NCBI GenBank assembly: GCA_050729795.1
Contig: JBOHME010000002.1
Location: 1-64,000 of the forward strand
Direction: 5' to 3'
Length of the DNA stretch: 64,000 nt
Origin: AP-15 sp050729795
Lineage (GTDB): Bacteria > Pseudomonadota > Alphaproteobacteria > ATCC43930 > CGMCC-115725
Positions 1-8,151 of the stretch are shown here, one piece after another (within the stretch, counting starts at the first letter, position 1; each line of letters begins with the position of its first letter). A model generated the notes under the pieces. That model was not told where the DNA came from. It made no database searches and was given only the letters and a program-made list of their open reading frames with translations. The position numbers and the translations under genes are program-made.

Positions 1-1
1 C

Positions 2-484
2 CCCGGCCAGTATTTCGACAAGAAAACCGGGCTCAACTACAACATGATGCGCGACTACGACCCCTCGACCGGAAGATATGTGCAGAGCGACCCGATCGGG
101 CTGCAGGGTGGGGTGAATACGTATGCGTATGTGGCTGATGATCCTATCGAAGGAGAGGATGCCGCCGGGCTGAGCGAGTCCAAAAACACTTGGGAGAGTC
201 TCGTTGAGTATCTCTCTTCGGTTGCGGAAGAAGGTAAGGGTTTGGTGCTAGGCGCTTGCAGCAAAGCCGAAGGAGCGGCAGCCGGTTTTCTCCAGAGCCT
301 TCGGGCGCCGGCCACGGTCGTTAGCTCAAATCCTCAGGCGACATCTAACTCTGTACAAGAAACTTTAAATCCTGTGGGCTATCAACAAAGCATCCAAGTT
401 TGGTACGCGACGCATACCTCGCCACCTCCTGCAATTATTCAAGGCCAGCAAACCGGAAATAACCAATTTCAAACTCCCCAATAA
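2..484 (+). CDS. RHS repeat-associated protein, C-terminal end (5' truncated by window)
   Basis: The reading frame is open from the left edge and begins with the RHS core signature: a GQYFDKKTGLNYNMMRDYDP-type stretch followed by GRYVQSDPIGL and NTYAYV. In this family these mark the end of the conserved beta-shell, and whatever follows is the variable C-terminal cargo. Here the tail after the core is only about 110 residues, low in recognisable motifs, Ser/Thr/Gln-rich, and ends in a Gln/Pro/Asn-rich segment. I cannot assign a toxin fold to it. No obvious immunity gene follows on the same strand; the next genes are an unrelated toxin-antitoxin pair on the other strand. The core call is sure; the activity of the tip is unknown. 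Confidence 0.85.
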   Translation, partial: PGQYFDKKTGLNYNMMRDYDPSTGRYVQSDPIGLQGGVNTYAYVADDPIEGEDAAGLSESKNTWESLVEYLSSVAEEGKGLVLGACSKAEGAAAGFLQSLRAPATVVSSNPQATSNSVQETLNPVGYQQSIQVWYATHTSPPPAIIQGQQTGNNQFQTPQ

Positions 485-634
485 GATGTCCCTGTCCCGG
501 AAGTAGTACGCGCAGGGCACGTGTACCGCTGCCATCGGAAGGCAGGACGGTTGAGCGGCGCAAAATCCATCGCATGGTGGGGGGATGGCGGGTTTCGCAG
601 GCGCAACCCGCCTTCGGCGGCTGGTCGCGGGTCG

Positions 635-973
635 TCACAGTCCGAGTTGGAGGCAAACGGCGCGTTCGACGGCGGTCATGTCGTCGGCGCCAAGGCGGCC
701 GGCGCGGCTGCGCAGGCGCAGCTTGCTGACCGTGCTCAGCTGGTCCGCCATCGCCTTGCGTTGCCCGCCGCGCAAGCTGACATAGGCTTCGGACGGGTAG
801 AGCCGCCCGACATTGCTGGTCAGCGGCACCACCTGGACCCGATTTAATTCACGGTTCGCAACATCGTTGCTGATCACCACCGCGGGCCGGGTCTTGCGCA
901 TCTCTCCACCGACCGAAGGGTCGAACGCCACCCACCAGACCTCGCCGCGCTGCGGCGGGCTATCTGGGCTCAT
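635..973 (-). CDS. PemK/MazF-family type II toxin (mRNA interferase-like)
   Basis: 112 residues. It has the MazF/PemK fold hallmarks: an N-terminal RGEVWWVAFDPSVGGE segment, RPAVVISND, VQVVPLTSN, and a C-terminal half with KAMADQLSTVSKLRL. These toxins are ribosome-dependent or -independent endoribonucleases that cut mRNA at short motifs. I prefer the ATG at 973 because GGAG lies 9 nt upstream; a TTG two codons earlier is possible. The start overlaps the end of the antitoxin gene by 14 nt, so the two are translationally coupled with the antitoxin first, which is the normal order. Family assignment is firm; the cleavage site cannot be read from sequence. Confidence 0.9.
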   Translation of the reverse strand: MSPDSPPQRGEVWWVAFDPSVGGEMRKTRPAVVISNDVANRELNRVQVVPLTSNVGRLYPSEAYVSLRGGQRKAMADQLSTVSKLRLRSRAGRLGADDMTAVERAVCLQLGL

Positions 974-1190
974 CGGCAATGTCTCCGGTCAGGTTTTCGA
1001 CCCATTCCGCGGCGTTGCGTTCGCGCTCTTCATCTGCCGCCATCGCCCGATAGCCCTCGGTCAACTCCGATTGCAACACGTGCGGACGAGCGAGGTCGTT
1101 GAGAAATCGGCTGATCCGCCGCCGCCCGACAACGCTGTGCAGCCCGGCGTAAACCTCGTCATCGATCGTGATGGTCAGTTTTTTCGACAT
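960..1190 (-). CDS. Ribbon-helix-helix-type antitoxin of the PemK/MazF pair
   Basis: 76 residues starting MSKKLTITIDDEVYAGL, a typical RHH beta-strand plus first helix, followed by RISRFLNDLARPHVL and an acidic, Glu/Asp-rich C-terminal tail (EERERNAAEWVENLTG) of the sort that wraps the toxin. It should bind and neutralise the downstream toxin and, as a dimer, repress its own promoter. An AGGAAGG ribosome site sits just before the ATG and adjoins a perfect palindrome, consistent with autoregulation. Seen: sequence, overlap and palindrome. Inferred: DNA binding by this protein at that site. Confidence 0.88.
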   Translation of the reverse strand: MSKKLTITIDDEVYAGLHSVVGRRRISRFLNDLARPHVLQSELTEGYRAMAADEERERNAAEWVENLTGDIADEPR

Positions 1191-1199
1191 GGCGCCTTC

Positions 1200-1222
1200 C
1201 TATACGTGCTCAACACGTATAG
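1200..1222. promoter_or_regulatory. Perfect 9-bp inverted repeat, likely toxin-antitoxin operator
   Basis: CTATACGTG and CACGTATAG are exact reverse complements around a 5-nt centre (CTCAA). The element starts 10 bp upstream of the antitoxin ATG and touches its AGGAAGG ribosome site, so a dimeric RHH repressor bound here would cover the promoter or leader of the operon. It also lies about 85 bp upstream of the divergently oriented quinone oxidoreductase gene. The palindrome is seen directly; the regulatory role is inferred. Confidence 0.7.
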
Positions 1223-1305
1223 CGTGCGCTGGCGAAATCCGAAAGCTATTGGCGCCGTACACTATGCTCAGCGTCCCGCATGACCCTACGCGAAGGAGCC
1301 CCGGC

Positions 1306-2307
1306 ATGCTCGCCAATATTCCCGCGACGCAGAACGTCATCGAGATCAGGGAGCCAGGCGGGCCGGAGGTGCTGGTGCCGGCGACCCGGCCGGTGCCGGA
1401 GCCGAAAGCGGGCGAAGTCCTGATCCGCATCGCCGCTGCCGGGGTCAACCGCGCCGATTGCCTGCAGCGCCTGGGGCGCTACCCGATGCCGCCGGGTGCG
1501 CCCGATATTCCTGGCCTCGAATGCTCCGGCACGATCGTGCGGCTCGGCGACGGCGTGACCCAATGGCAGGAGGGCGACCAGGTCTGCGCGCTGATGATTG
1601 GCGACGGCTATGGCGAATATGCCGCGGTCCCGGCGGTGCAATGTCTGCCGGTGCCGCCGGGCGTCAGCCTTATCGATGCCGGCGGATTGATGGAGACGTT
1701 CTGCACGGTGTGGACCAATGTGTTCGACCGCATCCATCTGAAGTCGGGCGAGGTGCTATTGCAGCAGGGCGGGTCGAGCGGCATCGGCATCACCGCGATC
1801 CAGCTGGCCAAGGCGTTCGGCGCCAAGGTGCTGGCGACGGCGGGCACCGACGAGAAATGCGCTGCCTGCCGCGACTATGGCGCCGATATCGCGATCAACT
1901 ACCGCACGCAGGATTTTGTCGAGATCGGCAAGAAATTTACCAATGGCCGCGGCGTCGATGCGATTTTCGACATGGTCGGCGGCGACTATATTCCGCGCGA
2001 GCTCGACCTGTTGGCGCGCGAGGGACGGCTGTGCTTTGTGGCGCTGATGCACGGGACCAGGATCGAAGCCGATTTCGGGCTGATCCAGAGAAAGCACCTG
2101 ACCGTCACCGGCTCGACCCTGCGCGGGCGCACGGTCGCGCAAAAGGCGGCGATCGTCGCGGCACTGAAGGACAAGGTCTGGCCATTATGGGCAGAGGGCA
2201 AATTGCGCCCATGCACCTACCAGATCTTTCTATTGGCCGAGGCCGCGGACGCGCACCGGCTGATGGAATCGAGCCGGCACATCGGCAAGATCCTGCTGGT
2301 GCCCTAG
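1306..2307 (+). CDS. NAD(P)H quinone oxidoreductase, PIG3/zeta-crystallin type (MDR superfamily)
   Basis: 333 residues. N-terminal GroES-like domain (PGGPEVLVPATRPVP..., GVNRADCLQRLGRYP, PDIPGLECSGTIV), then a Rossmann domain with QQGGSSGIGITAIQLAKAFG and the family end RHIGKILLV. No structural- or catalytic-zinc cysteine cluster is evident, as expected for the quinone reductase/PIG3 branch, which uses NADPH to reduce quinones or enals. The ATG at 1306 is chosen because GAAGGAG lies just upstream and the family starts there; the frame extends further 5' without homology. It is followed by pirin, itself often a quercetinase- or redox-related protein, about 120 bp downstream on the same strand. 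Confidence 0.9.
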   Translation: MLANIPATQNVIEIREPGGPEVLVPATRPVPEPKAGEVLIRIAAAGVNRADCLQRLGRYPMPPGAPDIPGLECSGTIVRLGDGVTQWQEGDQVCALMIGDGYGEYAAVPAVQCLPVPPGVSLIDAGGLMETFCTVWTNVFDRIHLKSGEVLLQQGGSSGIGITAIQLAKAFGAKVLATAGTDEKCAACRDYGADIAINYRTQDFVEIGKKFTNGRGVDAIFDMVGGDYIPRELDLLAREGRLCFVALMHGTRIEADFGLIQRKHLTVTGSTLRGRTVAQKAAIVAALKDKVWPLWAEGKLRPCTYQIFLLAEAADAHRLMESSRHIGKILLVP

Positions 2308-2426
2308 CGCCGGCGGCCTGCGCGGGGCTCGCGGCTGGTCTGCGACCCTTCCAAAGCGGTCCACGGCACGCGATCTCATGGCTCATGAGCGGGGCGACAG
2401 CCGCCCCGCGATCCGGAGATCCTTCG

Positions 2427-3125
2427 ATGATCGAAAAGCGATCCTTTGCCAGCCTCGGCGGAGCAAACCATGGCTGGCTCGACACGCGGCATCACTTCTC
2501 GTTTGCCGATTACCAGGACCCCGAGCGGATGAATTGGGGCCGGCTGCGGGTGTGGAACGACGACGCGATCGCGCCCGACACCGGCTTTCCGCCGCATCCG
2601 CACGCCGACATGGAGATCATCACCTATGTGCGCGAGGGAGCGGTGACGCACCAGGACAGCCTCGGCAACAAGGGCCGCACCGAGGCAGGCGACGTGCAGG
2701 TGATGAGCGCCGGCAGCGGCATCCGTCATGCCGAATACAACCGCGAGCGCGGCACCGCGACGTTGTTCCAGATCTGGATCCTGCCGACGAGCCGCGGCGG
2801 CGCACCGAGCTGGGGCACAAGACCGTTTCCAAAGGGCGACCGCGCCGGCCGGTTCGTGGTGCTCGCCAGCGGCTTTGCCGAGGACAGTGAGGCGCTGCCG
2901 ATCCGCAGCGACGCGCGCGTGCTCGGCGCCACGCTCAATGCCGGCCAAACCGTGGATTACCCGCTCGGCACGGCACGGCACGGCTATCTGGTGCCGGCCA
3001 AGGGCCGGGTCGAAGTCAATGGTGTCACGCTCGATGCCCGCGACGGGGCCGCCATCCGCGACGAAGCGGGGCTGCGCATCCATGCGCTCGACGAGGCTGA
3101 GCTGGTGCTGGTCGACGCCGCCTGA
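2427..3125 (+). CDS. Pirin family protein
   Basis: 232 residues with the bicupin pirin pattern: MIEKRSFASLGGANHGWLDT at the start, FPPHPHADMEIITYV and GSGIRHAEYN supplying the His/His/His/Glu metal site of the N-terminal cupin, and ATLFQIWILP. Pirins bind Fe or Ni and include quercetin 2,3-dioxygenases as well as regulatory proteins; the sequence alone does not decide. The ATG at 2427 has a CCGGAGATCC ribosome site. It ends 3 bp before the stop of the convergent alkaline-phosphatase-fold gene. Confidence 0.92.
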   Translation: MIEKRSFASLGGANHGWLDTRHHFSFADYQDPERMNWGRLRVWNDDAIAPDTGFPPHPHADMEIITYVREGAVTHQDSLGNKGRTEAGDVQVMSAGSGIRHAEYNRERGTATLFQIWILPTSRGGAPSWGTRPFPKGDRAGRFVVLASGFAEDSEALPIRSDARVLGATLNAGQTVDYPLGTARHGYLVPAKGRVEVNGVTLDARDGAAIRDEAGLRIHALDEAELVLVDAA

Positions 3126-3128
3126 GCG

Positions 3129-4574
3129 TCAGCGCGCGAGCTCCAGGGGCCGTGCCGCGGTCGCGCTGCGACCGGCATGACCAGCAGCAAACCGCGGGAG
3201 CAGGCTATCGCCGGTCCAGCTGGTCGCGCCGCCGGCCCCGACGAGCTCGCACACCGTGGGCGCGATATCGAGGATCGACACCGGTTCGCGATGCACCCGA
3301 TGCTCGCCGCCTCGGATCCATAAGACGCCTTCGGGATGATGTCGCGCGCTCTTGACCGCATCTATCGGATAGAGCGCGTCAAAGAAGCCGAGCGCGCCAT
3401 TATGCCCCGGAACGCCGCTCAGCACCGCGTCGGGCTCGACTGTGTCGAAGATCTGGCAGCCAAAGCACAAAGAAGCCTCACCCGAGAGCTCGGCTGCGAA
3501 GATCTGGCGATCTCCCACAAGAGGTGCGCGACAGGCTACGGCGGCGCGCTCGGCCGTCGCGCGATCGACAAAACGCATCATGTACATGTGCGTCATGATC
3601 GGCTCGATCATGACCGGGGCGATGCCGATCAGACGGCAGAGCCCCGCAGGATCACGCAGCCGATAGAAGTGTTGCCCACCGCGGTCTTCGCGGGTCAAAA
3701 AAGGCTGCTGGCTCAGCGCCGAGCACAGGATCAGCACGGTCTCCTTTCCGGCCAGCGCCATAAAGCTCTGGAGCAGCCGGTCCATCGCCTGATAGCCGAA
3801 CAACACGGCGTCGCCATAGGTTTCCCGCTCCGCCGCCGAGGGTTTGATCGAGAACGGGCCGGGGTCCATGTGGCGCCAATAAGCATGCTGCAGATGCGCG
3901 GTACTGTTGATGAAGAAGGTAGCGAAATCCGGTCGCAGCCTCCGGTAGTAATGGCGGAACACATCGAGCTGCAGCAGATCGAGCAGCGCTACCCGCTTCC
4001 ACGACACATCCTTGCCGCCGAGCCGCTCGCGGACCAGCTGGTGCAGGATCGCCGCAACACTCTGCGCCGACAGGCCGTGGCGGCCGAGAAAGGAGAGGAA
4101 CCCGGCGAGCTGGCGGCGCGGGACCGCGGCGAGGCCCCGGCTATATTCCTGGACCCCGCGGCCGACCACCGCCTTGAACGCCTCGAGCGCGACGGGATAA
4201 GCGGGTTCGGCGACGCACCACGGGTCAGGCAAAAAGAACGTCCCTGGGCCCGAAATCGCCCGAGCGTTCATGCTCGAGCAGTTCATGACCGATTTGCCGA
4301 GCCGGTGCAGCTCGTGCCACAGATCCGGGTGACCCGCTTTCGGCCCGTCGGTCAGGTGAAAGACCTGGTGCTGATGGTAGGGCAGGCCGGTATGGATCGA
4401 ATACCACTGGATCCATGGTTCGAGATGGGCCGGATCGGGATCGTCGGCAACCGTGGTGAACACCTGCGACGCCCGATAAAACGCGGCAAAATTCGGCAAC
4501 TTCCCGGCGGCGATCCACCGCTCGAGCAGCGGCGGGCAAATCTCGTTGAATTCCAGTAAGATCACGTTATGCAT
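3129..4574 (-). CDS. Alkaline phosphatase superfamily / type I phosphodiesterase-like protein
   Basis: 481 residues, no signal peptide. The N-terminus MHNVILLEFNEICPPLLERW and the later HQVFH, SVMNCSSMNA, FINSTAHLQHAYWRH and GVPGHNGALGFFDALYPI match the alkaline phosphatase/nucleotide pyrophosphatase fold, and the end has SILDIAPTVCELVG, as in sulfatases and phosphodiesterases. The usual metal ligands are less clear: the typical Asp-Gly-Thr/Ser nucleophile patch is replaced near the start by an E-F-N-E run, so catalysis is uncertain. It may act on a nucleotide sugar or phospho-glycan. It is alone on its strand except for the GH42-like gene upstream, about 180 bp away, which could be co-transcribed. 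Confidence 0.6.
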   Translation of the reverse strand: MHNVILLEFNEICPPLLERWIAAGKLPNFAAFYRASQVFTTVADDPDPAHLEPWIQWYSIHTGLPYHQHQVFHLTDGPKAGHPDLWHELHRLGKSVMNCSSMNARAISGPGTFFLPDPWCVAEPAYPVALEAFKAVVGRGVQEYSRGLAAVPRRQLAGFLSFLGRHGLSAQSVAAILHQLVRERLGGKDVSWKRVALLDLLQLDVFRHYYRRLRPDFATFFINSTAHLQHAYWRHMDPGPFSIKPSAAERETYGDAVLFGYQAMDRLLQSFMALAGKETVLILCSALSQQPFLTREDRGGQHFYRLRDPAGLCRLIGIAPVMIEPIMTHMYMMRFVDRATAERAAVACRAPLVGDRQIFAAELSGEASLCFGCQIFDTVEPDAVLSGVPGHNGALGFFDALYPIDAVKSARHHPEGVLWIRGGEHRVHREPVSILDIAPTVCELVGAGGATSWTGDSLLPRFAAGHAGRSATAARPLELAR

Positions 4575-4751
4575 TTACCATCCTCGGCAGTTCTCCGCTG
4601 CGAGGCCCGCTGCGCGCAATCGCCTTCGCTCACCCGCTCGCTGGGCATTTAATAGCCGTCAATTCTATCACGATAGCTGATGCCGGCAAAGCAATAGCGT
4701 GGTTACCCAAAGGTACGATCTGGTCGGGTTGGTCCGACAATCGCCGCGAGA

Positions 4752-7316
4752 TTACTCGCCAACGATCAGCCTTATCGTCGTGACCCCACCGCCGAGCACG
4801 TCGCGCATCCGGATCTGCCAGGGTCCGGATGGGTCGTTGACGGCCAGCGGCAGGGTCGCCGTGGCACTCCCGTCGGACAACAACAGGTTTCGGGAATAAG
4901 GGGTGACCACCTGACCGGCGGGGTCGATCACTTCGAGCCGCACGACATCGATCGTTCCCGGCAGGCCCGAGCGCACGGTAAACGTGGGGCTGTTGCCGAG
5001 ACGCGCCCGGCCCGGTCCGGCGAGCACCGGGGTTGGAAGCTTCTCCGGTGACAATGCCAGGAGGACGGGTTCAACGGGTCCGAGACTGAGGGCAACCCTG
5101 ACGGTCCGGCCGAGTGCCCGCCCGGCCCGGAGATCGTAGACTTCGAGCGGCTGCGGCAACGCAACGACAACCCTCTCCTGGCTGCTGGCGCCGCCTGGGG
5201 CTGGCCGATCGCCGAGGGGTCCGAGACCCTCGCGCTGCAGGGCGAGGATCGTCACCGGCCCATTCTCGAACAAATAGGTGTCGAGATCACCGGGCCGGAT
5301 CCCGCCGGTCCCGGAAACGGTGATTTGCGGGGTGACGCCGGCAGCCGCGAAAATCCGGGCGGTCGGCGCCAAATTGGCGGTGGTGTCGTCGGCGAAGGAC
5401 AGATCGAAGGCACCGCCCCGGCCGAACCCATGCCCGCGGCCGGTGTCAGCGGTATTTCCCGAAAACACGTCGGCGAGCAGAGGTCGCGGCAATTTGCGGC
5501 CATGCGCATCGAATTGTCCGGGCACGCCAGCGGCGATCGCAATGCCGCCCTGCGCGACAAAATCGCCGATCGCGCGCGCCGCTGCTGGCGATAATGCGAT
5601 CGCGTCGGGCAGCATCAGCACACGGTCACGGCTCCGTTGCAGCGCGCCGCGGGCGACATCCGCGGCAGCGACGAAGTTCGGCTCGATCCCGAGTTGTTCG
5701 GCGGTGCGGGTGAAGCTGCAAGCGGCGGTCCGCGGGCGGGATCCGAGCGATGGATCGTCCGCCGCTGCCGGGCCGCGCGCGAGACGGTCCAAGAGCCAGG
5801 CGATCCGCAGGCTCGGCTGCGAATAGAGCACCGCCACCCTGTCGGTGTGCCTCCTGATGCTGATCAGCAGCGCGCCGAGCCCGTGACGCAGCGCCGCGAA
5901 ATCGGCGGCGGTCTCCTGTCCGCGCGGGCCGAGGTGCCCGTCGGTGCCGACGAATTCGTGGTTCGGGTCCCACAGGATCACCCCGCGAGTGCCGCGCAGC
6001 AGCTCGCGCCAGGTCAGATAGGCCGCCTGCGCGCCGGTTGCGGCGATCGTCGTCAGCAGCACGAGCTTCGGATTGAACGAGCGCAGCATCTCGATGTCGC
6101 AGCCGAAATCGTAAGGCTCCATGACATCGACCGCGTGCACCAGCCGCGGATAGTCGTAACCGCCCCAGCCCGGGATCTGCACGCCCTCGATTGCCGACCG
6201 CGCCCCGGGATCGGCGGCGTGAATAGCGGTAGTGCCGGACCCGAGCGCACCGGCAAACGCGGCATCCATCCAATCCTTGAAATCGGCCCAGGCCGCGAAA
6301 TCCTGGTCGGAACGGCGCAGCGCCTGCTGCGTCGTGATCGGCACGACCGCGTCCCAGCCAGCGAAATCCGTGCCCCATTCGTGGTTTAGCGCAGCGAGCG
6401 AGGCGTAGCGCCGGCGCAGCCACACACGCATCGCGGCGAGCGACGGTGGTGAGAAATCGAAATCCCAGGGCTGCGCCAGATCGGCGATCCCGGTTTCGTC
6501 GCCGAGATCGTAGTAGAGCGGCCGATAAGGGCGCAGAGCGATGACGGTGCGGGTCAGCCGGGTGCGGATCTTGGAAAGCCACTCGGGATCGGAAAGGCTC
6601 GGGTCGCGCAGAAAGGCGGTGAGATCGTCGGGCCGGCGGCGGTGCAGCGCCTCGATCGCCGCGAAGCGCCAACCGACCGCGTGCTCAGCCGACCAGCGGT
6701 GGTAGGCAGAGTAGAAATCGGTGGCGATGTTTTCGACGTAAAAGCGCAGATCCTGACCGAGTAGCGGCGCCAGCTCGGCTGCGTCATAGGGTTCGCCCGG
6801 CTGGTGGCCGGCTTCGACCATGCCAGCGGTGACACCGAGCTGCTTCAGCGTCCGATAGGCGGCCGCGGTCTGAGGCTGCCACATGATGATCTGGTAGTCG
6901 CGCCAACCCGCGGCGGGTGGCGTGGCGATAAACAAAGCGGCGAGCTCGCGGTGCCGATCGGTGCGGCCGCCATTGGCGGCGGGACCGGTCAGCGACAGAC
7001 GCGCAGTGAGCCGGTTCAGCACCGCCACGGCGCGGCGCAGGTCGAGAGTGAAGGTCACCTGCGTCGCGCTGTCGAGATCGAGCGGGATGCGGTGCTGCTC
7101 GACCACGCGCCCGTCGGCGTCGGTCCACGCGATGTCGAGATGGCCGCGTCCGCTCGCCGGCGGCTCGAACCGATAGACGACCGTGGCTGCCGCGTTCCGT
7201 TCCGCCGATTTTGGCATGACGAGCTCGTCGGCCGCTGCCGCACTACCGCCGAGGATGCCCGCCGCCGCGAGCGCCGCGATGATCAGCCGCCCGCCCCGTC
7301 TCGCTGCTCCCAGCAT
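4752..7316 (-). CDS. Secreted GH42-like (beta-galactosidase-type) glycoside hydrolase
   Basis: 854 residues. An N-terminal signal peptide (GGRLIIAALAAAGILGG then SAAAADE) predicts export. A beta-sandwich-like region is followed by a TIM-barrel with YYDLGDETGIADL, WLRRRYASLAALNHEWG and IEGVQIPGWGGYDYPRL, the same pattern as GH42/GH14-like enzymes (the LNxxWGT motif, acid/base Glu before it, a second Glu in the IEG run). Next comes a trimerisation/glutamine-amidotransferase-like domain (DAIALSPAAARAIGDFVAQGG) and a C-terminal beta domain. Substrate is not predictable; I would not call it lactase. E. coli-type beta-galactosidase (GH2) is a different fold. The gene reads away from the rplU promoter. 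Confidence 0.65.
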   Translation of the reverse strand: MLGAARRGGRLIIAALAAAGILGGSAAAADELVMPKSAERNAAATVVYRFEPPASGRGHLDIAWTDADGRVVEQHRIPLDLDSATQVTFTLDLRRAVAVLNRLTARLSLTGPAANGGRTDRHRELAALFIATPPAAGWRDYQIIMWQPQTAAAYRTLKQLGVTAGMVEAGHQPGEPYDAAELAPLLGQDLRFYVENIATDFYSAYHRWSAEHAVGWRFAAIEALHRRRPDDLTAFLRDPSLSDPEWLSKIRTRLTRTVIALRPYRPLYYDLGDETGIADLAQPWDFDFSPPSLAAMRVWLRRRYASLAALNHEWGTDFAGWDAVVPITTQQALRRSDQDFAAWADFKDWMDAAFAGALGSGTTAIHAADPGARSAIEGVQIPGWGGYDYPRLVHAVDVMEPYDFGCDIEMLRSFNPKLVLLTTIAATGAQAAYLTWRELLRGTRGVILWDPNHEFVGTDGHLGPRGQETAADFAALRHGLGALLISIRRHTDRVAVLYSQPSLRIAWLLDRLARGPAAADDPSLGSRPRTAACSFTRTAEQLGIEPNFVAAADVARGALQRSRDRVLMLPDAIALSPAAARAIGDFVAQGGIAIAAGVPGQFDAHGRKLPRPLLADVFSGNTADTGRGHGFGRGGAFDLSFADDTTANLAPTARIFAAAGVTPQITVSGTGGIRPGDLDTYLFENGPVTILALQREGLGPLGDRPAPGGASSQERVVVALPQPLEVYDLRAGRALGRTVRVALSLGPVEPVLLALSPEKLPTPVLAGPGRARLGNSPTFTVRSGLPGTIDVVRLEVIDPAGQVVTPYSRNLLLSDGSATATLPLAVNDPSGPWQIRMRDVLGGGVTTIRLIVGE

Positions 7317-7354
7317 CGCCGCCCTTCCGGCGCGCTCCGACTGCCGGCTTTCGA

Positions 7355-7382
7355 TTGACAGTGTCGCAGGCGTCCCTATAGT
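7355..7382 (+). promoter_or_regulatory. Sigma-70-type promoter of rplU-rpmA
   Basis: A consensus -35 box TTGACA (7355-7360), a 16-bp spacer and a TATAGT -10 box (7377-7382) point toward rplU, giving a start site near 7389 and a leader of about 75 nt. It is the best promoter match I see in the window and sits exactly where strong constitutive expression is expected. Confidence 0.8.
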
Positions 7383-7465
7383 GCGCCGCTCGCGCCCGGA
7401 AGAGCCGGCGCAGGCGTGGCCGCGGCGATCCCCGTTGGCCGCGGCAACCCAAATCGGCAGTGCTT

Positions 7466-7810
7466 ATGTTTGCAGTGATCCGCACCGGCGGCAAGCAGTA
7501 CAAGGTCGCCAAGGACGATCTGATCACGGTCGAAAAGCTCGCCGGCGAGCCGGGTGACGCGGTCGCCTTTGATCAAGTGCTGATGATCGGCGACGGGGCG
7601 GAGATCGCCGCCGGCGCGCCGCTGGTGGCGGGGGCCACGGTCGGCGCCACCGTCGTCGAGCAGAGCCGGGCGGCCAAGATCATCGTCTTCAAGAAGAAGC
7701 GGCGGCACAATTACCGGCGCAAAAAGGGCCACCGCCAGTACCAGACCATATTGCGGATCACCGAGATCACGCCCGCGGCGGAGCGGCCAGGAGCGACCGA
7801 TGGCGCATAA
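7466..7810 (+). CDS. rplU: 50S ribosomal protein L21
   Basis: The first residues MFAVIRTGGKQYKV are the L21 signature; GDAVAFDQVLMIGDG and the basic KKKRRHNYRRKKGHRQ segment near the C-terminus bind 23S rRNA. 114 residues, slightly longer than the usual 102-103 because of a short C-terminal tail. The ATG at 7466 is chosen over an upstream GTG because it begins exactly at the conserved N-terminus. Its end overlaps the start of rpmA by 11 nt, so the two are translationally coupled. Confidence 0.98.
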   Translation: MFAVIRTGGKQYKVAKDDLITVEKLAGEPGDAVAFDQVLMIGDGAEIAAGAPLVAGATVGATVVEQSRAAKIIVFKKKRRHNYRRKKGHRQYQTILRITEITPAAERPGATDGA

Positions 7811-8084
7811 AAAGGCCGGCGGGTCGTCGCGCAACGGCCGCGACAGCCGCGGACGGCGGCTCGGCGTCAAGAAATTCGGCGGCGAGGCGGTGATCCCCGG
7901 CAATATCATCGTGCGCCAGCGCGGCACCAAGTTTCACCCGGGTCCGCATGTTGGCATCGGCCGGGACCACACACTGTTCGCGACGATCGTCGGAGCCGTT
8001 CGCTTTCACAAAGGGCTCGCCGGCCGTACCTATGTATCGGTGGTGCCGCCGGTGGCACCCACCCCGGCCGAAGCCGCCGAGTAG
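7800..8084 (+). CDS. rpmA: 50S ribosomal protein L27
   Basis: 94 residues beginning MAHKKAGGSSRNGRDS, continuing GRRLGVKKFGGEAVIPG, NIIVRQRGTKFHPG, the near-invariant L27 sequence; the N-terminal arm reaches into the peptidyl transferase centre. No leader peptide before AHKKAG, so it does not need the Prp-type processing seen in Firmicutes. A variable Pro/Ala/Glu-rich tail ends the protein. The gene is followed at once by an intrinsic terminator. Confidence 0.98.
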   Translation: MAHKKAGGSSRNGRDSRGRRLGVKKFGGEAVIPGNIIVRQRGTKFHPGPHVGIGRDHTLFATIVGAVRFHKGLAGRTYVSVVPPVAPTPAEAAE

Positions 8085-8109
8085 CCGTTCCCGAGCGCCG
8101 CAGCCCGAG

Positions 8110-8138
8110 GGGGGACGGCGTGGCCGTTCCCCTTTTTT
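8110..8138 (+). terminator. Rho-independent terminator after rpmA
   Basis: A 10-bp stem (GGGGGACGGC pairing with GCCGTTCCCC, one G-U pair) closes a GTG loop and is followed by six T residues. It lies 26 bp after the rpmA stop and its T-run ends only 13 nt before the obgE ATG, so obgE must be read through partial termination or be started from a promoter overlapping the end of rpmA. Confidence 0.85.
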
Positions 8139-8151
8139 GTGGGCGCCTGCG

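Noticed and set aside
1458..2426. Upstream in-frame extension of the pirin gene
   Set aside because: The first 320 residues are an out-of-frame reading of the quinone oxidoreductase; the ribosome site and family start fix ATG 2427.
3336..4559. Plus-strand open frame (407 codons) over the alkaline-phosphatase-fold gene
   Set aside because: Shadow of the minus-strand gene; no recognisable domain or ribosome site.
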